This document shows, one piece after another, positions 25,113 to 33,341 of a stretch of 64,000 nt of DNA. The notes beneath the pieces were generated by a model. That model was given only the letters and a program-made list of their open reading frames with translations. It ran no database searches and was not told the DNA's origin. The DNA is taken from positions 1 to 64,000 of the forward strand of contig NZ_ASXG01000166.1 in assembly GCF_000411975.1 (NCBI RefSeq), in the 5' to 3' direction. A program made the translations under genes and the position numbers. The stretch comes from Amycolatopsis orientalis DSM 43388. Lineage in GTDB: Bacteria > Actinomycetota > Actinomycetes > Mycobacteriales > Pseudonocardiaceae. Every line of letters starts with the position of its first letter. Position 1 is the stretch's first letter.

Positions 25113-27207
25113 AGTAGCCGTCGTTCGCCGCGTCCGCCATCGACTTCACGTACACCGCCGCGGAACGTCCGTTGGCCAGTTCGTACTCGCCGCGCTCGCC
25201 GGACAGCACCGGCCAGAGCCGCCCGAACCGCTGCGGCCCGTTCGCCGGCCAGCCGGTGCAGGCCGTGGTGCTCTCGCCGTAGTTGTCGTGCGGGTAGCGG
25301 TGGAAGTAGATGTCGCCGTCCGGGGTCGTCACCTGCATCGGCGCGTTGCCGTCCCGGGCCGCCGCGGTCGGCGCCAGCGACTCGGCGACCTCGGGGTCCG
25401 CCGGTGCGCGAAGCCCGAGGCGGACGAGGTCGAGGAAGCCGAAGTCGACGACGTCGTGTTCGTAGAAACACCCTTCGTCGAAACAGATCTGCCCGGTGTC
25501 GTTCGGGTCGGTTCCCTTGTCGATCCGCTCGTAATAGGTGTGGCCGCCCCAGTATCCGGTTGTCGTCCGCGTCCAGCTGTCGAGCTGCGCCCGCCACGAG
25601 TCCGCGGTGGACTCCCACTGCTGCGCCGCCGCCGGATCGCCGTTCGCCCGCGCGATCGCCCCGGCCGTGACGAGCCCGGCGACCTCCGCCGCGATCGACG
25701 ACGGGGACCGGCCGTACTGCTCTTCCCACCGCTCCGTCGTCGCGGGCCCGCTCGTGCGGATGTGCTCCGCCGTCACCTTGACCCGCGCATACGTCGCCGC
25801 GTCGGTCAGACCGGTCATCCAGGCGAGCATGATCGCGTCGGAATCCTGGTCGAGCTGTTCACAGCAGCCGAGTTGCTGCGGCGTGGCCCCCTGGACCCCG
25901 CTCACCGGGCTGTACCGCGGAAACGCACCGGCCGGGTAGGTGGTCCCGTCGCCTTGCGTCGGCGCGGAAACCCACTGCGAGGACCACAGGAACTGCGCCA
26001 TCCGCTTCGCCTGCGCCGTGTCGCCCGCCGCGAGGAGTCCGGTCGCCTGCTGGTACAGGTCGCGGCCCCACACCCGGTGGTACCCGTCGTTGAGCGCGTC
26101 GCCGTTCACGACGTCGCCCCACGGCGTGGCCAGCCCCGCGACACTCGCGCCGCGATGCGCTTTGTCCTCCGCCGCGTGCAACGCCATCAGCGCGACGTAA
26201 TACGCCCGCCGCTGCCGCTCGTCGCCCGCCACACTGCCCGGCACCGCCTTCAGGCTGCCGACATACTCCTCCCAACCGCGTCGATACGCTTGCTCGAGAT
26301 TGCCGAATCCGCTCGCCAGCGATCCGTCCGCGGCCGCCGCCGCGCCCTGGGCGTCGCCGCCGTACCCGAGCGCGACCGAGAACGTCGTGTCCTGCCCGAC
26401 GGGAACCTGTCCACATTGGACTACGTTGCCGTGATCGGTGGAATCGAATTGATTCGTAAGACGTTGATGTGCCCGCAAGTCTACCAGGCAATCGCTCGCG
26501 GCGCCGGAATATCCGTTGTCGTGCGCGACAAACCCGGTCGACGCCCGCAACGCCGACGCCACGGTCGTCCGGGCCCCGAACAAATCCTCCGTCCCGCTGG
26601 CCGTCAGCCCGGTCCCGTCCCAAGCCGCCGTGTCGTTCGCCGCGCCGCCCGCCATTGACGGATTCGCCAGCAGGTAAACCTGATACTGCCCGCCGTCGAG
26701 CGACTGAAATCGGGTCCGGGTCAAGAGCGTTGGCCGCCCAGAGTCGGTGACATACGTCGTCGTGATCCGGTAGCGTCCGTTCTTGGCGGTGTTCGTGACG
26801 GTGTACTCGAGCGCCTTCTCGTCCGGCATCGAGACGACGTGGTCCGTCGCGTCGCGCTCCAGGTCCACAAAGGACTTGCCGTCGGTGACGACGTACTGCA
26901 TGTCTTGCATGTTGGCCACGTCGGCGCGGGGATCGAACACCTCCGACGTGACGCCCTTCGCGACGGTGAACCACACCGGACTCGCTGTTCCCGCAGCGGT
27001 CCCGAGGGCGGATTTATCCCCGGTTGTCCAAGATGACGGCCCGCCGCAGCAGTCTCCCGGTGACCCTCCTGCCGCGCTGCGTCCCGCCGCCGGACCGGAC
27101 TTCGCCCCCACCTCCGCGGGTGCGATCCCCTGCCCCACCACCGAAATCCCGACCACAGCGACCACCGCCGCCGCCCGTCCCCACTTCCCGCCAGCCATGC
27201 CGCTCAT
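24934..27207 (-). CDS. Secreted GH15 glucoamylase/glucodextranase-like enzyme
   Basis: A 757-residue exported glycosidase. The N terminus GRAAAVVAVVGISVVGQGIAPAEV is a signal peptide. The first half is the beta-sandwich domain, and the second half is the (alpha/alpha)6 barrel with DGYHRVWGRDLYQQATGLLAAGD, the catalytic-acid region RWEEQYGRSPSSIAAEVAG and the base region GPLMWAEGQYLRLAQ. It should release glucose from alpha-glucans or dextran-like chains outside the cell. The ATG at 27207 is used; a second ATG at 27198 is possible. Its 3-prime end overlaps the convergent EamA gene by 179 bases. Confidence 0.9.
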   Translation of the reverse strand: MSGMAGGKWGRAAAVVAVVGISVVGQGIAPAEVGAKSGPAAGRSAAGGSPGDCCGGPSSWTTGDKSALGTAAGTASPVWFTVAKGVTSEVFDPRADVANMQDMQYVVTDGKSFVDLERDATDHVVSMPDEKALEYTVTNTAKNGRYRITTTYVTDSGRPTLLTRTRFQSLDGGQYQVYLLANPSMAGGAANDTAAWDGTGLTASGTEDLFGARTTVASALRASTGFVAHDNGYSGAASDCLVDLRAHQRLTNQFDSTDHGNVVQCGQVPVGQDTTFSVALGYGGDAQGAAAAADGSLASGFGNLEQAYRRGWEEYVGSLKAVPGSVAGDERQRRAYYVALMALHAAEDKAHRGASVAGLATPWGDVVNGDALNDGYHRVWGRDLYQQATGLLAAGDTAQAKRMAQFLWSSQWVSAPTQGDGTTYPAGAFPRYSPVSGVQGATPQQLGCCEQLDQDSDAIMLAWMTGLTDAATYARVKVTAEHIRTSGPATTERWEEQYGRSPSSIAAEVAGLVTAGAIARANGDPAAAQQWESTADSWRAQLDSWTRTTTGYWGGHTYYERIDKGTDPNDTGQICFDEGCFYEHDVVDFGFLDLVRLGLRAPADPEVAESLAPTAAARDGNAPMQVTTPDGDIYFHRYPHDNYGESTTACTGWPANGPQRFGRLWPVLSGERGEYELANGRSAAVYVKSMADAANDGYFIPEQVWDRADAACFGLGRPTGSAGPLMWAEGQYLRLAQNMAAGKNLETPEVVRQRYGN

Positions 27208-27265
27208 GCTGCCCGCCGCGCCTCCGCGGAACAACAGCCGAACGGCGGGAACCGCGCTGTTCTGG

Positions 27266-27284
27266 CACTCCACCCGATGGAGTG
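27266..27284. promoter_or_regulatory. CACTCCA-N5-TGGAGTG palindrome upstream of the GH15 gene
   Basis: A perfect 7-bp inverted repeat with a 5-base spacer sits about 60 bases upstream of the glucoamylase start. It is a plausible operator for a carbohydrate-responsive regulator. No regulator gene adjoins it. Confidence 0.4.
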
Positions 27285-27379
27285 ACCGCGAAGCCCCGAA
27301 AACTGTCGTACCCGGATGGTCTCCTGGTTCCCGAAGCGGTTCCCGCCCCGGGCCTGCACTGAACAGAGGAGCGTCACCC

Positions 27380-27580
27380 ATGACCGGAACCGCCGTCGGC
27401 AACCTGCCTCCCGAGCCGGTGCCCACCTTCACCCCGTCCGGTCCCGAGCGACCGCTGAGGCATGCCGCCCGCCTACACCGCAGCGCCGCCATTCTCCGCT
27501 TTAGCTGGAGATCGCTCAGACCACGACAGCGACTCAAGGACCCTCCGGCTCGGCCGCCTTCCCCATCCGGCGGCCACTGA
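27380..27580 (+). pseudogene. Probable remnant of an ssb-like gene
   Basis: A short open frame of 66 codons with AGAGGAG upstream. Its first residues, TAVGNLPPEPVPTFTPSG, align without gaps to [18 protein letters not shown] of the intact SSB encoded 270 bases downstream, with 11 identities in 18. After this the similarity stops and the sequence turns basic and low in complexity. A truncated, decayed duplicate of ssb is the best explanation. A real small protein is the alternative. Confidence 0.45.
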
Positions 27581-27651
27581 GCCCTTTCATCGACGGAAAT
27601 AGATCCTCAGAATCGTCGTCATCCGGCGACACAAGAGCAGGGAGTTTGAGC

Positions 27652-28110
27652 ATGGCTGGAGAAACTGTCCTCACGGTGGTCGGAAATCTGACTTCGGACC
27701 CGGAGCTGCGGTTCACGCCGTCCGGTGCGGCAGTCGCGAATTTCACCGTCGCGTCGACACCTCGCACGCTAGACCGGCAATCCGGCGAGTGGAAAGACGG
27801 CGAGCCGCTGTTCCTCAGGTGCAGCATCTGGCGGCAAGCCGCGGAAAATGTAGCGGAAAGCCTCACGCGGGGCGCACGGGTCATCGTCACCGGACGTCTG
27901 GTGCAACGGTCGTTCGAGACCAAAGAGGGCGAGAAGCGCACCGTGGTCGAACTGCAGGTGGACGAGATCGGACCGTCGCTGCGGTATGCCACCGCCAGGG
28001 TCACCAAGGTCAGCCGCAACTCTGGCGAAACGACCGGACCAGGCGGAGATGCCTGGGGCGCTGCCCCGGTGCCCGCCGCGGTCGGCGCGAGTGAGGAGCC
28101 GCCTTTCTGA
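27652..28110 (+). CDS. ssb: Single-stranded DNA-binding protein, paralogous type
   Basis: A 152-residue OB-fold protein. [20 protein letters not shown] and [30 protein letters not shown] are standard SSB core elements covering residues 1-110. The C terminus is short and ends ASEEPPF, an acidic tip that recruits repair and replication proteins in the family. The ATG has AGGGAG a few bases upstream. It is not within an rpsF-ssb-rpsR-rplI operon, so this is probably an additional SSB used in recombination, competence-like uptake or stress rather than the essential copy. Confidence 0.93.
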   Translation: MAGETVLTVVGNLTSDPELRFTPSGAAVANFTVASTPRTLDRQSGEWKDGEPLFLRCSIWRQAAENVAESLTRGARVIVTGRLVQRSFETKEGEKRTVVELQVDEIGPSLRYATARVTKVSRNSGETTGPGGDAWGAAPVPAAVGASEEPPF

Positions 28111-28313
28111 GCTTCGTGGTGCAGCAGCGAGCCGCTGCCGACCCGGCCGACCGCCATCCCGGTGACCGAGGCCGACATCGCCCCCGCCCGCCGGCGAGGC
28201 ACCGTCGCCCCGGCTGTCGGACGGGCCTCGGCCCGGTGCACAGCTGATGTCGGCCTCCGGCGGAAAGCCCGCCCGGCGAGGCGACGGCCCCGGCGGCCGG
28301 TCCGGCTTGTCTA

Positions 28314-28355
28314 CCTCGGGAGGTCGCGCCTGGCTGAAGCCGCGACCTCCCGAGG
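28314..28355. terminator. 15-bp perfect hairpin downstream of ssb
   Basis: CCTCGGGAGGTCGCG (28314-28328) and its exact complement (28341-28355) enclose a 12-base loop about 200 bases after the ssb stop. No T-run follows. It may be the ssb terminator, or the first structured element of the repeat-rich region that follows. Confidence 0.55.
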
Positions 28356-28365
28356 CCCCACGCGC

Positions 28366-29060
28366 GCAGCACCGGCAGTCCGACGCGCCCTTGGGCCAAC
28401 CCGCCGCACTCGCGGGAACCGACTGCCCGACGCGGCCAGCCACGCGCGTGGACTTGGCGGCGCGACGCGGCCGCACAGCGCGCAGCCGCGCACACGGACC
28501 TGGCAGCGCGACGTGACCACAGGGCGGGCAGTCGCGCAGACGGACTTGCCTGCGCGACGCGGACACAGGCCGCGCACACGGTCTCGCCTGCGCGACGCGA
28601 CCACACAGCGAGACGCCGCGCACCGACTTGGCGGCGCGCATGACGGCAGGCGGGCCGCAGCACTCGCGGAGACCGGCCTTGCGATGCGCTGGCACCGGAC
28701 GGCAGCCCACGCGGCACCGGCTGTCCGGCGCAACCACGGGCCAAGCCGCCACACTCGCGGGAGCTGGCGGCGCAACGTGGCCCCAGGCCGAGCAGCCGCG
28801 CACGCGGACTTGCCTGCGCAACGTGGCCCAAGGCCGAGCAGCCGCGCAAGCAGACTCGGCTGCGTGACGTGGCCCCAGGGCGAGCAGCCGCGCATGCAGA
28901 CTTGCCTGCGCGACGTGGCCACACGGCGCGTAGCCGCGCACGCAGACTCGGCTGCGCGATATGACAGCAGGCCAGGCCGCACCGCATGCGGCATGGCTGC
29001 GGGGCGCGACCACAAGCCTGGCCATGCCCTCGCGGTGTCGCAGGACTGCGCGCCCGCGAC
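28366..29060. repeat. Degenerate tandem array of about 46-bp units
   Basis: About fourteen units of close to 46 bp follow one another. Well-preserved units begin near 28800, 28846, 28892 and 28938, and open with variants of CACGCAGACTTGCCTGCGCG followed by a GACGTGGCC-like core and a GAGCAGCCGCG end. Earlier and later units are more diverged, with occasional indels. The unit length is not a multiple of three, and all six frames give Arg/Ala-rich text. The array is therefore best read as non-coding, although long frames cross it. It fills the space between ssb and the secreted protein gene at 29208. Confidence 0.75.
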
Positions 29061-29207
29061 ACCGGGCGACCGTCCCCGAGCCGGCCAGCCGCACACGCCC
29101 GGCCGCGGCGTGTGGTCTGGTCCTTTTCTCGAAAGGTCCATACCACTCACCCAGAAGCCGACTATCGGCCCTGACCGGCCCTGAATTCCGCTGATAGCTT
29201 CCGAATC

Positions 29208-29843
29208 ATGCCCGCATCTCGCCGGACCAAGGCCGGAATCCCAGTCCTCGGCGCGATTTCCGTGCTGCTGCTGGCTCCGCTGTCCGTGCCGGCGGCGCAG
29301 GCCACGCCCGCCGGGCACGCCCGTGAGAGCGTGCAGGACGAATGCAGCACCCCGTCGATCAACCGGCTGCAGAAGTGGCTGGCCAGCGGCGAAGGCACGA
29401 CCGTCCCGCCCACCGGAAGCCTTCTCGTCCCGGAGGGCGACCGCTACGCGGCCAAGATCGTGTTCCAGAACAACGAATGGCACGTGGCCGTCGTCTGGCT
29501 GGGCAACCAGTTCGACGCCCAGACCGACCTCAGCCATTCCTCCGGATTCTGGATGACCTACGCCGCTGACGAAGACTTCTACGTCCAGTTGCGCCCCGCC
29601 TCCCATTGGAGTGGCGGCGACAAATGGCTCACCCGCATCCCCTCGACCGGCGGCCGCCTGGTCCGGGCGTTCTTCCCCTTCGACCCCGACGCCTGGACCT
29701 GGCTCCCCGAATTGGGCCAGCCGCAGTACTCGTTCGCCTCCGCCCTGAGCGAGGCCCGCGGCCTGGTGTTCGTCGGCAAGACCCCCAACCGCCTCGACTT
29801 CCGCGAACTTCTCATCGACGGCTACCAGCCGCCCTGCCTCTGA
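29208..29843 (+). CDS. Unknown secreted protein, 211 residues
   Basis: Not recognised. Residues 1-33 form a signal peptide (KAGIPVLGAISVLLLAPLSVPAAQATPA). The mature part has two Cys, one near each end (DECSTPSINR and QPPCL), which may form a disulfide, and is rich in aromatic residues (HWSGGDKWLTR, FFPFDPDAWTWLPELGQPQYSF). A TAGCTT element lies 7 bases before the ATG. It stands alone between the 46-bp repeat array and a non-coding region with a direct repeat. Confidence 0.75.
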   Translation: MPASRRTKAGIPVLGAISVLLLAPLSVPAAQATPAGHARESVQDECSTPSINRLQKWLASGEGTTVPPTGSLLVPEGDRYAAKIVFQNNEWHVAVVWLGNQFDAQTDLSHSSGFWMTYAADEDFYVQLRPASHWSGGDKWLTRIPSTGGRLVRAFFPFDPDAWTWLPELGQPQYSFASALSEARGLVFVGKTPNRLDFRELLIDGYQPPCL

Positions 29844-30227
29844 CCTCCATCAGCCACCCCAGCACAGATCGAACCGCTCCACTTGGGCTGCGCGGCCGGA
29901 CGGTTCAGGACCCGCGCTCAGCTTCGTCGCGAACCGCTGGACACTCGCCATACCCCACGATCGACCTTCGGCACCGCAACCCGTCGGATGCCACAGATCG
30001 CTTCGCGGCCAACGACGGTTGGCTGCCTTGGATCTTTTCCTCGCCGGACACCTCCAGCACCACAATGCCCGTTAGTCCTGACAACGTTCAGCCGTCACGG
30101 TCAGGTCGGGAGGGTCGCGGCGGGCGAAGGGCTTGTCATAGCCGAGGTTCGTGACGCGAAAAGACTCCGGGCGGTGGTTCGTGGTGGCCGGAGGTTTGTG
30201 AGCCCGAAGGGGACCGTGGCGACCGGT

Positions 30228-30432
30228 GGTCCAGGCTTGTGGCGGCTGTCGGGCTGGCAGTGGCCGGAGTCCGTAGCGGCGACAAGCACGGGCCGGGCAA
30301 ATGACCGAAAGCATTGGGAGCAAACGGTATTCTGGCGGCCAGACGTCTGCGGCGGCCGAGGTCCACGCATGTGGCGACTGTCGGTCTGGTAGTGGCCAGA
30401 GTCCGTGGCGGCGACAAGCCCGGGGCGGGCGA
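30228..30432. repeat. Diverged 73-bp direct repeat in the gene-free region 29844-30433
   Basis: Copy 1 (30228-30300) and copy 2 (30360-30432) align without gaps with about 63 of 73 bases identical. Shared cores include CAAGC and GAGTCCGT followed by GCGGCGACAAGC. The 590-base interval around them has no convincing gene on either strand. Copy 2 ends right at the 3-prime end of the SDR gene, so an RNA or terminator role is possible. Confidence 0.6.
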
Positions 30433-30433
30433 A

Positions 30434-31174
30434 CTAGTTCTGCACCGTCGGCCGGATCGTGATGTCCCCGATCTCCACGTCCTCCGGCTGCTCGATCGCG
30501 AACGCGATCGCCCTCGCCACCGCGGCCGGGTCGAGGGCGAATTCCTCGAACCGGCGCTGGGTCCGCTCCCGCTCCGCCGGATCGTCGATCGAATCCGCCA
30601 GCTCCGTCCGGACGAAGCCCGGCGACACCGTCGTCGTCCGGAGGACACCATCCGTGGACTCCTGGCGGAGCGCCTCCAGAATCGTCCGCACCGCGTTCTT
30701 CGTCCCGGCGTAAACCGCCTGCCCTGGCACGATTTTCAACCCGGACGTCGACACCGTGGTCACCAGATGGCCCCGCCCCTGCCGCCGGAACACCGGCAAC
30801 GCGGCCGCGATCCCGTGCAGCACGCCACGAACGTTGACGTCGATCATCGCCGACCAGCCCTCGACATCCCCCTCCGCCACCGGGCCCAGCTTGGCGATTC
30901 CGGCATTGCCGATCAGCACGTCGAGCTGCCCGAATTCCTCGACCGCCCGTTGCACGAGCCGGTCCAGGTCCGCGCGTTGGGTCACGTCGGTGACACCCGC
31001 GACGGCACGCCCACCCCTGTCGCGGATCTCCGTGACCAGCGTTTCCAGCCGTTCCCGACGCCGAGCACCCAGAACGACAGCCGCGCCTCGTTCGGCGAGC
31101 AGGCGTGCGGTCGCCTCGCCGATCCCGCTGCTCGCTCCGGTGATGGCCACGACCTTCCCCGTCACACCTGACAT
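30434..31174 (-). CDS. Classical short-chain dehydrogenase/reductase
   Basis: A 246-residue SDR. TGASSGIG binds the NAD(P) cofactor, NAG is present in LIGNAGIAK, and the catalytic Ser and YxxxK are in TVSTSGLKIVPGQAVYAGTKNA. Substrate unknown. The ATG at 31174 is preferred to that at 31189 because AGGGGTGGA precedes it. A large double palindrome lies just upstream, which suggests tight repression by a TetR-like protein encoded elsewhere, since no such gene is adjacent. Confidence 0.88.
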   Translation of the reverse strand: MSGVTGKVVAITGASSGIGEATARLLAERGAAVVLGARRRERLETLVTEIRDRGGRAVAGVTDVTQRADLDRLVQRAVEEFGQLDVLIGNAGIAKLGPVAEGDVEGWSAMIDVNVRGVLHGIAAALPVFRRQGRGHLVTTVSTSGLKIVPGQAVYAGTKNAVRTILEALRQESTDGVLRTTTVSPGFVRTELADSIDDPAERERTQRRFEEFALDPAAVARAIAFAIEQPEDVEIGDITIRPTVQN

Positions 31175-31191
31175 TTCCACCCCTGCCATTC

Positions 31192-31235
31192 ATTCGGACA
31201 CGTGTCCGGATAGCTTACCGGACACGTGTCCGAAT
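31192..31235. promoter_or_regulatory. Two identical CGGACACGTGTCCG palindromes in an 18-bp inverted repeat
   Basis: The 14-bp palindrome CGGACACGTGTCCG occurs at 31195-31208 and again at 31219-31232, 24 bases centre to centre. Including flanks, positions 31192-31209 and 31218-31235 form a perfect 18-bp inverted repeat around an 8-base spacer. Two full dimer sites on the same face of the helix upstream of the SDR gene are typical for TetR-family operators. Confidence 0.8.
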
Positions 31236-31364
31236 CCGTCGAGAGGCAGGCACGGCATCAACATCGGCCAGGCTGCAGTCAAAGAAGCGTGAGTGCGGAC
31301 GAACTCCGCCCGAGCGCGGCGTCATGCTCGCTCCGAGACCACCACCCGAGAAAGGCCCACCAAG

Positions 31365-31601
31365 GTGAGCGACCTAGCCGCCGCACTGCTGCTGATCAGC
31401 GTCTTCATCGCACTGGCCATGACCTTGCGAGCGATCCAGCACCGCCTGACCCGCGATCAGCAGCAGTGCTCGCCCCGCCAGGCTTCGAGCCCCTCGCGGA
31501 CCGCGACCGCCGCGATCGCCAATGCCGCGATCGGGTCCGCCCAGTACCAGCCGAACAGCGCGTTCACCAGCAATCCGGCCAGCAGCACGCCGGAGAGGTA
31601 A
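31365..31601 (+). CDS. Possible small single-helix membrane protein
   Basis: A GTG-initiated frame of 78 codons whose first 27 residues contain one clear hydrophobic helix (LAAALLLISVFIALAMTL) followed by the basic AIQHRLTRDQQQ. AAAGG is 9 bases upstream. From 31457 onwards it is antisense to the CDF gene and low in complexity, so a real product would owe only its first half to selection. Weak support. Confidence 0.25.
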   Translation: MSDLAAALLLISVFIALAMTLRAIQHRLTRDQQQCSPRQASSPSRTATAAIANAAIGSAQYQPNSAFTSNPASSTPER

Positions 31602-32119
31602 GTGCAGAGGAGCGTCTGCTTCGAGTCAGCGACCGCGCTCGCCGAGCCGAGTTCCCGTCCGGCCCGGCGTTGCGCGGCCGAAAGCACCGGCATCACGACC
31701 AGGGACACCGCAGCGAGCACGATCCCGACTGCCGAACGCGCAGCCGCAGCGCCGAACAGGGACCGCACCGCATCGACCGCGACATAGGCCGACAGCAGGA
31801 AGAACGACACCGCGATCACCCGCAGCGCCACCCGCTCCCGACGCTCCGGATCCGCACTCGCGAACTGCCACGCCACCGCGACCGCCGACAGCACCTCGGC
31901 CACCGAGTCCAGTCCGAACGCGATGAGTGCCGACGACGACGCGATGGTCCCCGCCGACACCGCGACGAACGCCTCGACCACGTTGTAGGTGATCGTCCCG
32001 GCGACCAGCAACCGCACTCGCCGCCGCAAGACCGCCCGCCGCTCGGGACCGAGCGCAGGACTCGCCGTCACACCGCAACCGTCCGGAGACGAGACGGCGC
32101 CGCAGCCCGGATCGGTCAT
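31457..32119 (-). CDS. CDF-family cation exporter
   Basis: A 220-residue membrane protein with features of cation diffusion facilitators: an N-terminal soluble stretch with two Cys (GCGAVSSPDGCG), then helices VRLLVAGTITYNVVEAFVAV, SSSALIAFGLDSVAEVLSAVAVAW and FGWYWADPIAALAIAAVAVREG. Asp residues in helices 2 and 5 (GLDSV, WADPI) are the expected metal-binding positions. It overlaps the cmtR stop by 4 bases, so it is co-translated with a Cd/Pb-type sensor and probably exports those metals or Zn/Co. It lacks the long cytoplasmic C-terminal domain of many CDF proteins. Confidence 0.85.
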   Translation of the reverse strand: MTDPGCGAVSSPDGCGVTASPALGPERRAVLRRRVRLLVAGTITYNVVEAFVAVSAGTIASSSALIAFGLDSVAEVLSAVAVAWQFASADPERRERVALRVIAVSFFLLSAYVAVDAVRSLFGAAAARSAVGIVLAAVSLVVMPVLSAAQRRAGRELGSASAVADSKQTLLCTYLSGVLLAGLLVNALFGWYWADPIAALAIAAVAVREGLEAWRGEHCC

Positions 32120-32442
32120 CGCGCCTTCTCCTCCACGCACGCATCCGTCGGCGCGATTGCCAACACCACCTGGGTCAACTCCGCCAAGGCGTGCGCGAGA
32201 TGCGGGTCCGCGATCGCGTACCGGACCTGCCGCCCCTCGTACGTCGCGAGCACCAACCCGCACCCGCGCAAGCACGCCAGATGGTTCGACACATTCGACC
32301 GGCTCAGCCCCAGCTCCGAGGCCAGCTGCGCCGGATACACGACCCCGTCCAGCAACGCCACGAGAATCCGGCAGCGCGTGGGATCCGCCAGCGCCCTGCC
32401 GAGGCGGGCAAGCGCCAGTTCGCGAGTCTCGGAGGTCAGCAC
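32116..32442 (-). CDS. cmtR: CmtR-type ArsR/SmtB metal-sensing repressor
   Basis: A 108-residue winged-helix repressor very close to Mycobacterium tuberculosis CmtR. The metal-binding cysteines of that protein are conserved at the same numbers: Cys57 and Cys61 (LACLRGCGL) and Cys102 (TDACVEE). The recognition helix is SRSNVSNHL. CmtR releases DNA on binding Cd(II) or Pb(II). The start is GTG with TACTGT 7 bases upstream. It heads an operon with a CDF exporter, whereas mycobacterial CmtR controls a P-type ATPase. Confidence 0.92.
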   Translation of the reverse strand: MLTSETRELALARLGRALADPTRCRILVALLDGVVYPAQLASELGLSRSNVSNHLACLRGCGLVLATYEGRQVRYAIADPHLAHALAELTQVVLAIAPTDACVEEKAR

Positions 32443-32449
32443 AGCCGAA

Positions 32450-32480
32450 ACAGTACAGCAGTCGCTGAATCAAATACACT
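32450..32480. promoter_or_regulatory. Divergent leaderless-type promoters of cmtR and the XRE regulator
   Basis: Within the 44-base spacer, TACTGT (32450-32455, minus) is 7 bases from the cmtR GTG, and TACACT (32475-32480, plus) is 6 bases from the GTG at 32487. A CmtR operator is expected between or over them, but I cannot see a clear palindrome. Confidence 0.45.
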
Positions 32481-32486
32481 GGCGAA

Positions 32487-33293
32487 GTGGACAACCTCCT
32501 CGGCGACTTCCTCCGCGCTCGGCGAGAGCGGGTCTCCCCTTCCGACGTCGGGCTGCCCGTCAACGGACGACGCCGCGTGCGAGGACTGCGCCGCGAGGAA
32601 CTCGCGCTCCTGGCCGGAATCAGCAGCGACTACTACATCCGGCTCGAACAGGGCCGCGACCAGAACCCATCCGCACAGGTGCTCGACGCGCTCGCCCGGG
32701 CGCTGGGGCTGGACGAGCCCGCCCGTCAGCATCTGCATCAGCTCGCCGCCCCGGCGCAACCCGCCAAAGCCGAGCCGCACGTTCCCGCCAGCATCGTCGA
32801 ACTGATCTCCACCTGGGCGACCAACCCGGCGTACGTCCAGGACCGGCTCACCAACGTCCTCGCCGCGAACCCCGTCGCCGCCGCGGTTTCGCCGAACTAC
32901 GCGGCCGGCCGAAACCTGCTTCGCGCGATCTTCCTCGACCCGGCCGAGCGGGAACTCCGCCGTGACTGGGACCAGATGGCCGCCGACGGCGTCGCCGGCC
33001 TGCGCGCCGCCCTCGGCCCCGACCTCGCCGATCCCTCGGCGACCGAACTCGTCGCCGAGCTGACTGCCCGCAGCGACCGCTTCCGTGAGCTGTGGGCCCA
33101 GCACGACGTCAAACCGAGGACCGGCCACGTCGTCCGTTTCCGCCACCCAGCCGTCGGAAATCTCGATCTGCACAGCGACAAACTCGACATCCCGGGCCCC
33201 GCCGGCCTGCAGCTGGTGGTCTTCCACGCGACCCCCGCCAGCCCGGACGCCGAGGCGCTCGCGTCCCTGGCCGACCTGATTCCCGCGCAGTAG
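32487..33293 (+). CDS. XRE-family regulator with MmyB-like ligand-binding domain
   Basis: A 268-residue regulator. The N-terminal XRE helix-turn-helix contains the signature RVRGLRREELALLAGISSDYYIRLEQGRDQNPS, and the C-terminal domain (DRLTNVLAANPVAAAVSPNYA..GHVVRFRHPAVGNLDLHSDKLDI) is the MmyB-like PAS-fold ligand-binding region. These regulators commonly control a neighbouring oxidoreductase. Here the nearest genes are cmtR (divergent) and gcl (convergent), so the target is unclear. Its GTG start is set by a TACACT element 6 bases upstream. Confidence 0.9.
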   Translation: MDNLLGDFLRARRERVSPSDVGLPVNGRRRVRGLRREELALLAGISSDYYIRLEQGRDQNPSAQVLDALARALGLDEPARQHLHQLAAPAQPAKAEPHVPASIVELISTWATNPAYVQDRLTNVLAANPVAAAVSPNYAAGRNLLRAIFLDPAERELRRDWDQMAADGVAGLRAALGPDLADPSATELVAELTARSDRFRELWAQHDVKPRTGHVVRFRHPAVGNLDLHSDKLDIPGPAGLQLVVFHATPASPDAEALASLADLIPAQ

Positions 33294-33300
33294 CAACGAA

Positions 33301-33336
33301 AACCGGGCCGGAGCGACGAGTCGCCCCAGCCCGGTT
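33301..33336. terminator. Bidirectional hairpin between convergent genes
   Basis: AACCGGGC (33301-33308) pairs with GCCCGGTT (33329-33336), and an inner stem GCGAC-GA-GTCGC (33313-33324) adds to it. It lies in the 48-base gap between the XRE regulator and gcl, which converge, so it can serve both transcripts. Confidence 0.65.
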
Positions 33337-33341
33337 CCGGT

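Noticed and set aside
28366-29060. Possible CRISPR array
   Set aside because: Units are contiguous and degenerate, with no constant repeat alternating with unique spacers, and no cas genes are present.
27769-29606. Long minus-strand open frames with Arg/Ala-rich repeats across the 46-bp array
   Set aside because: The repeat period is not a multiple of three, so the apparent protein repeats change frame, and no start with a ribosome-binding site is convincing.
31365-31601. KdpF-like small subunit
   Set aside because: A single helix is present, but there is no KdpF motif and no kdpABC genes nearby.
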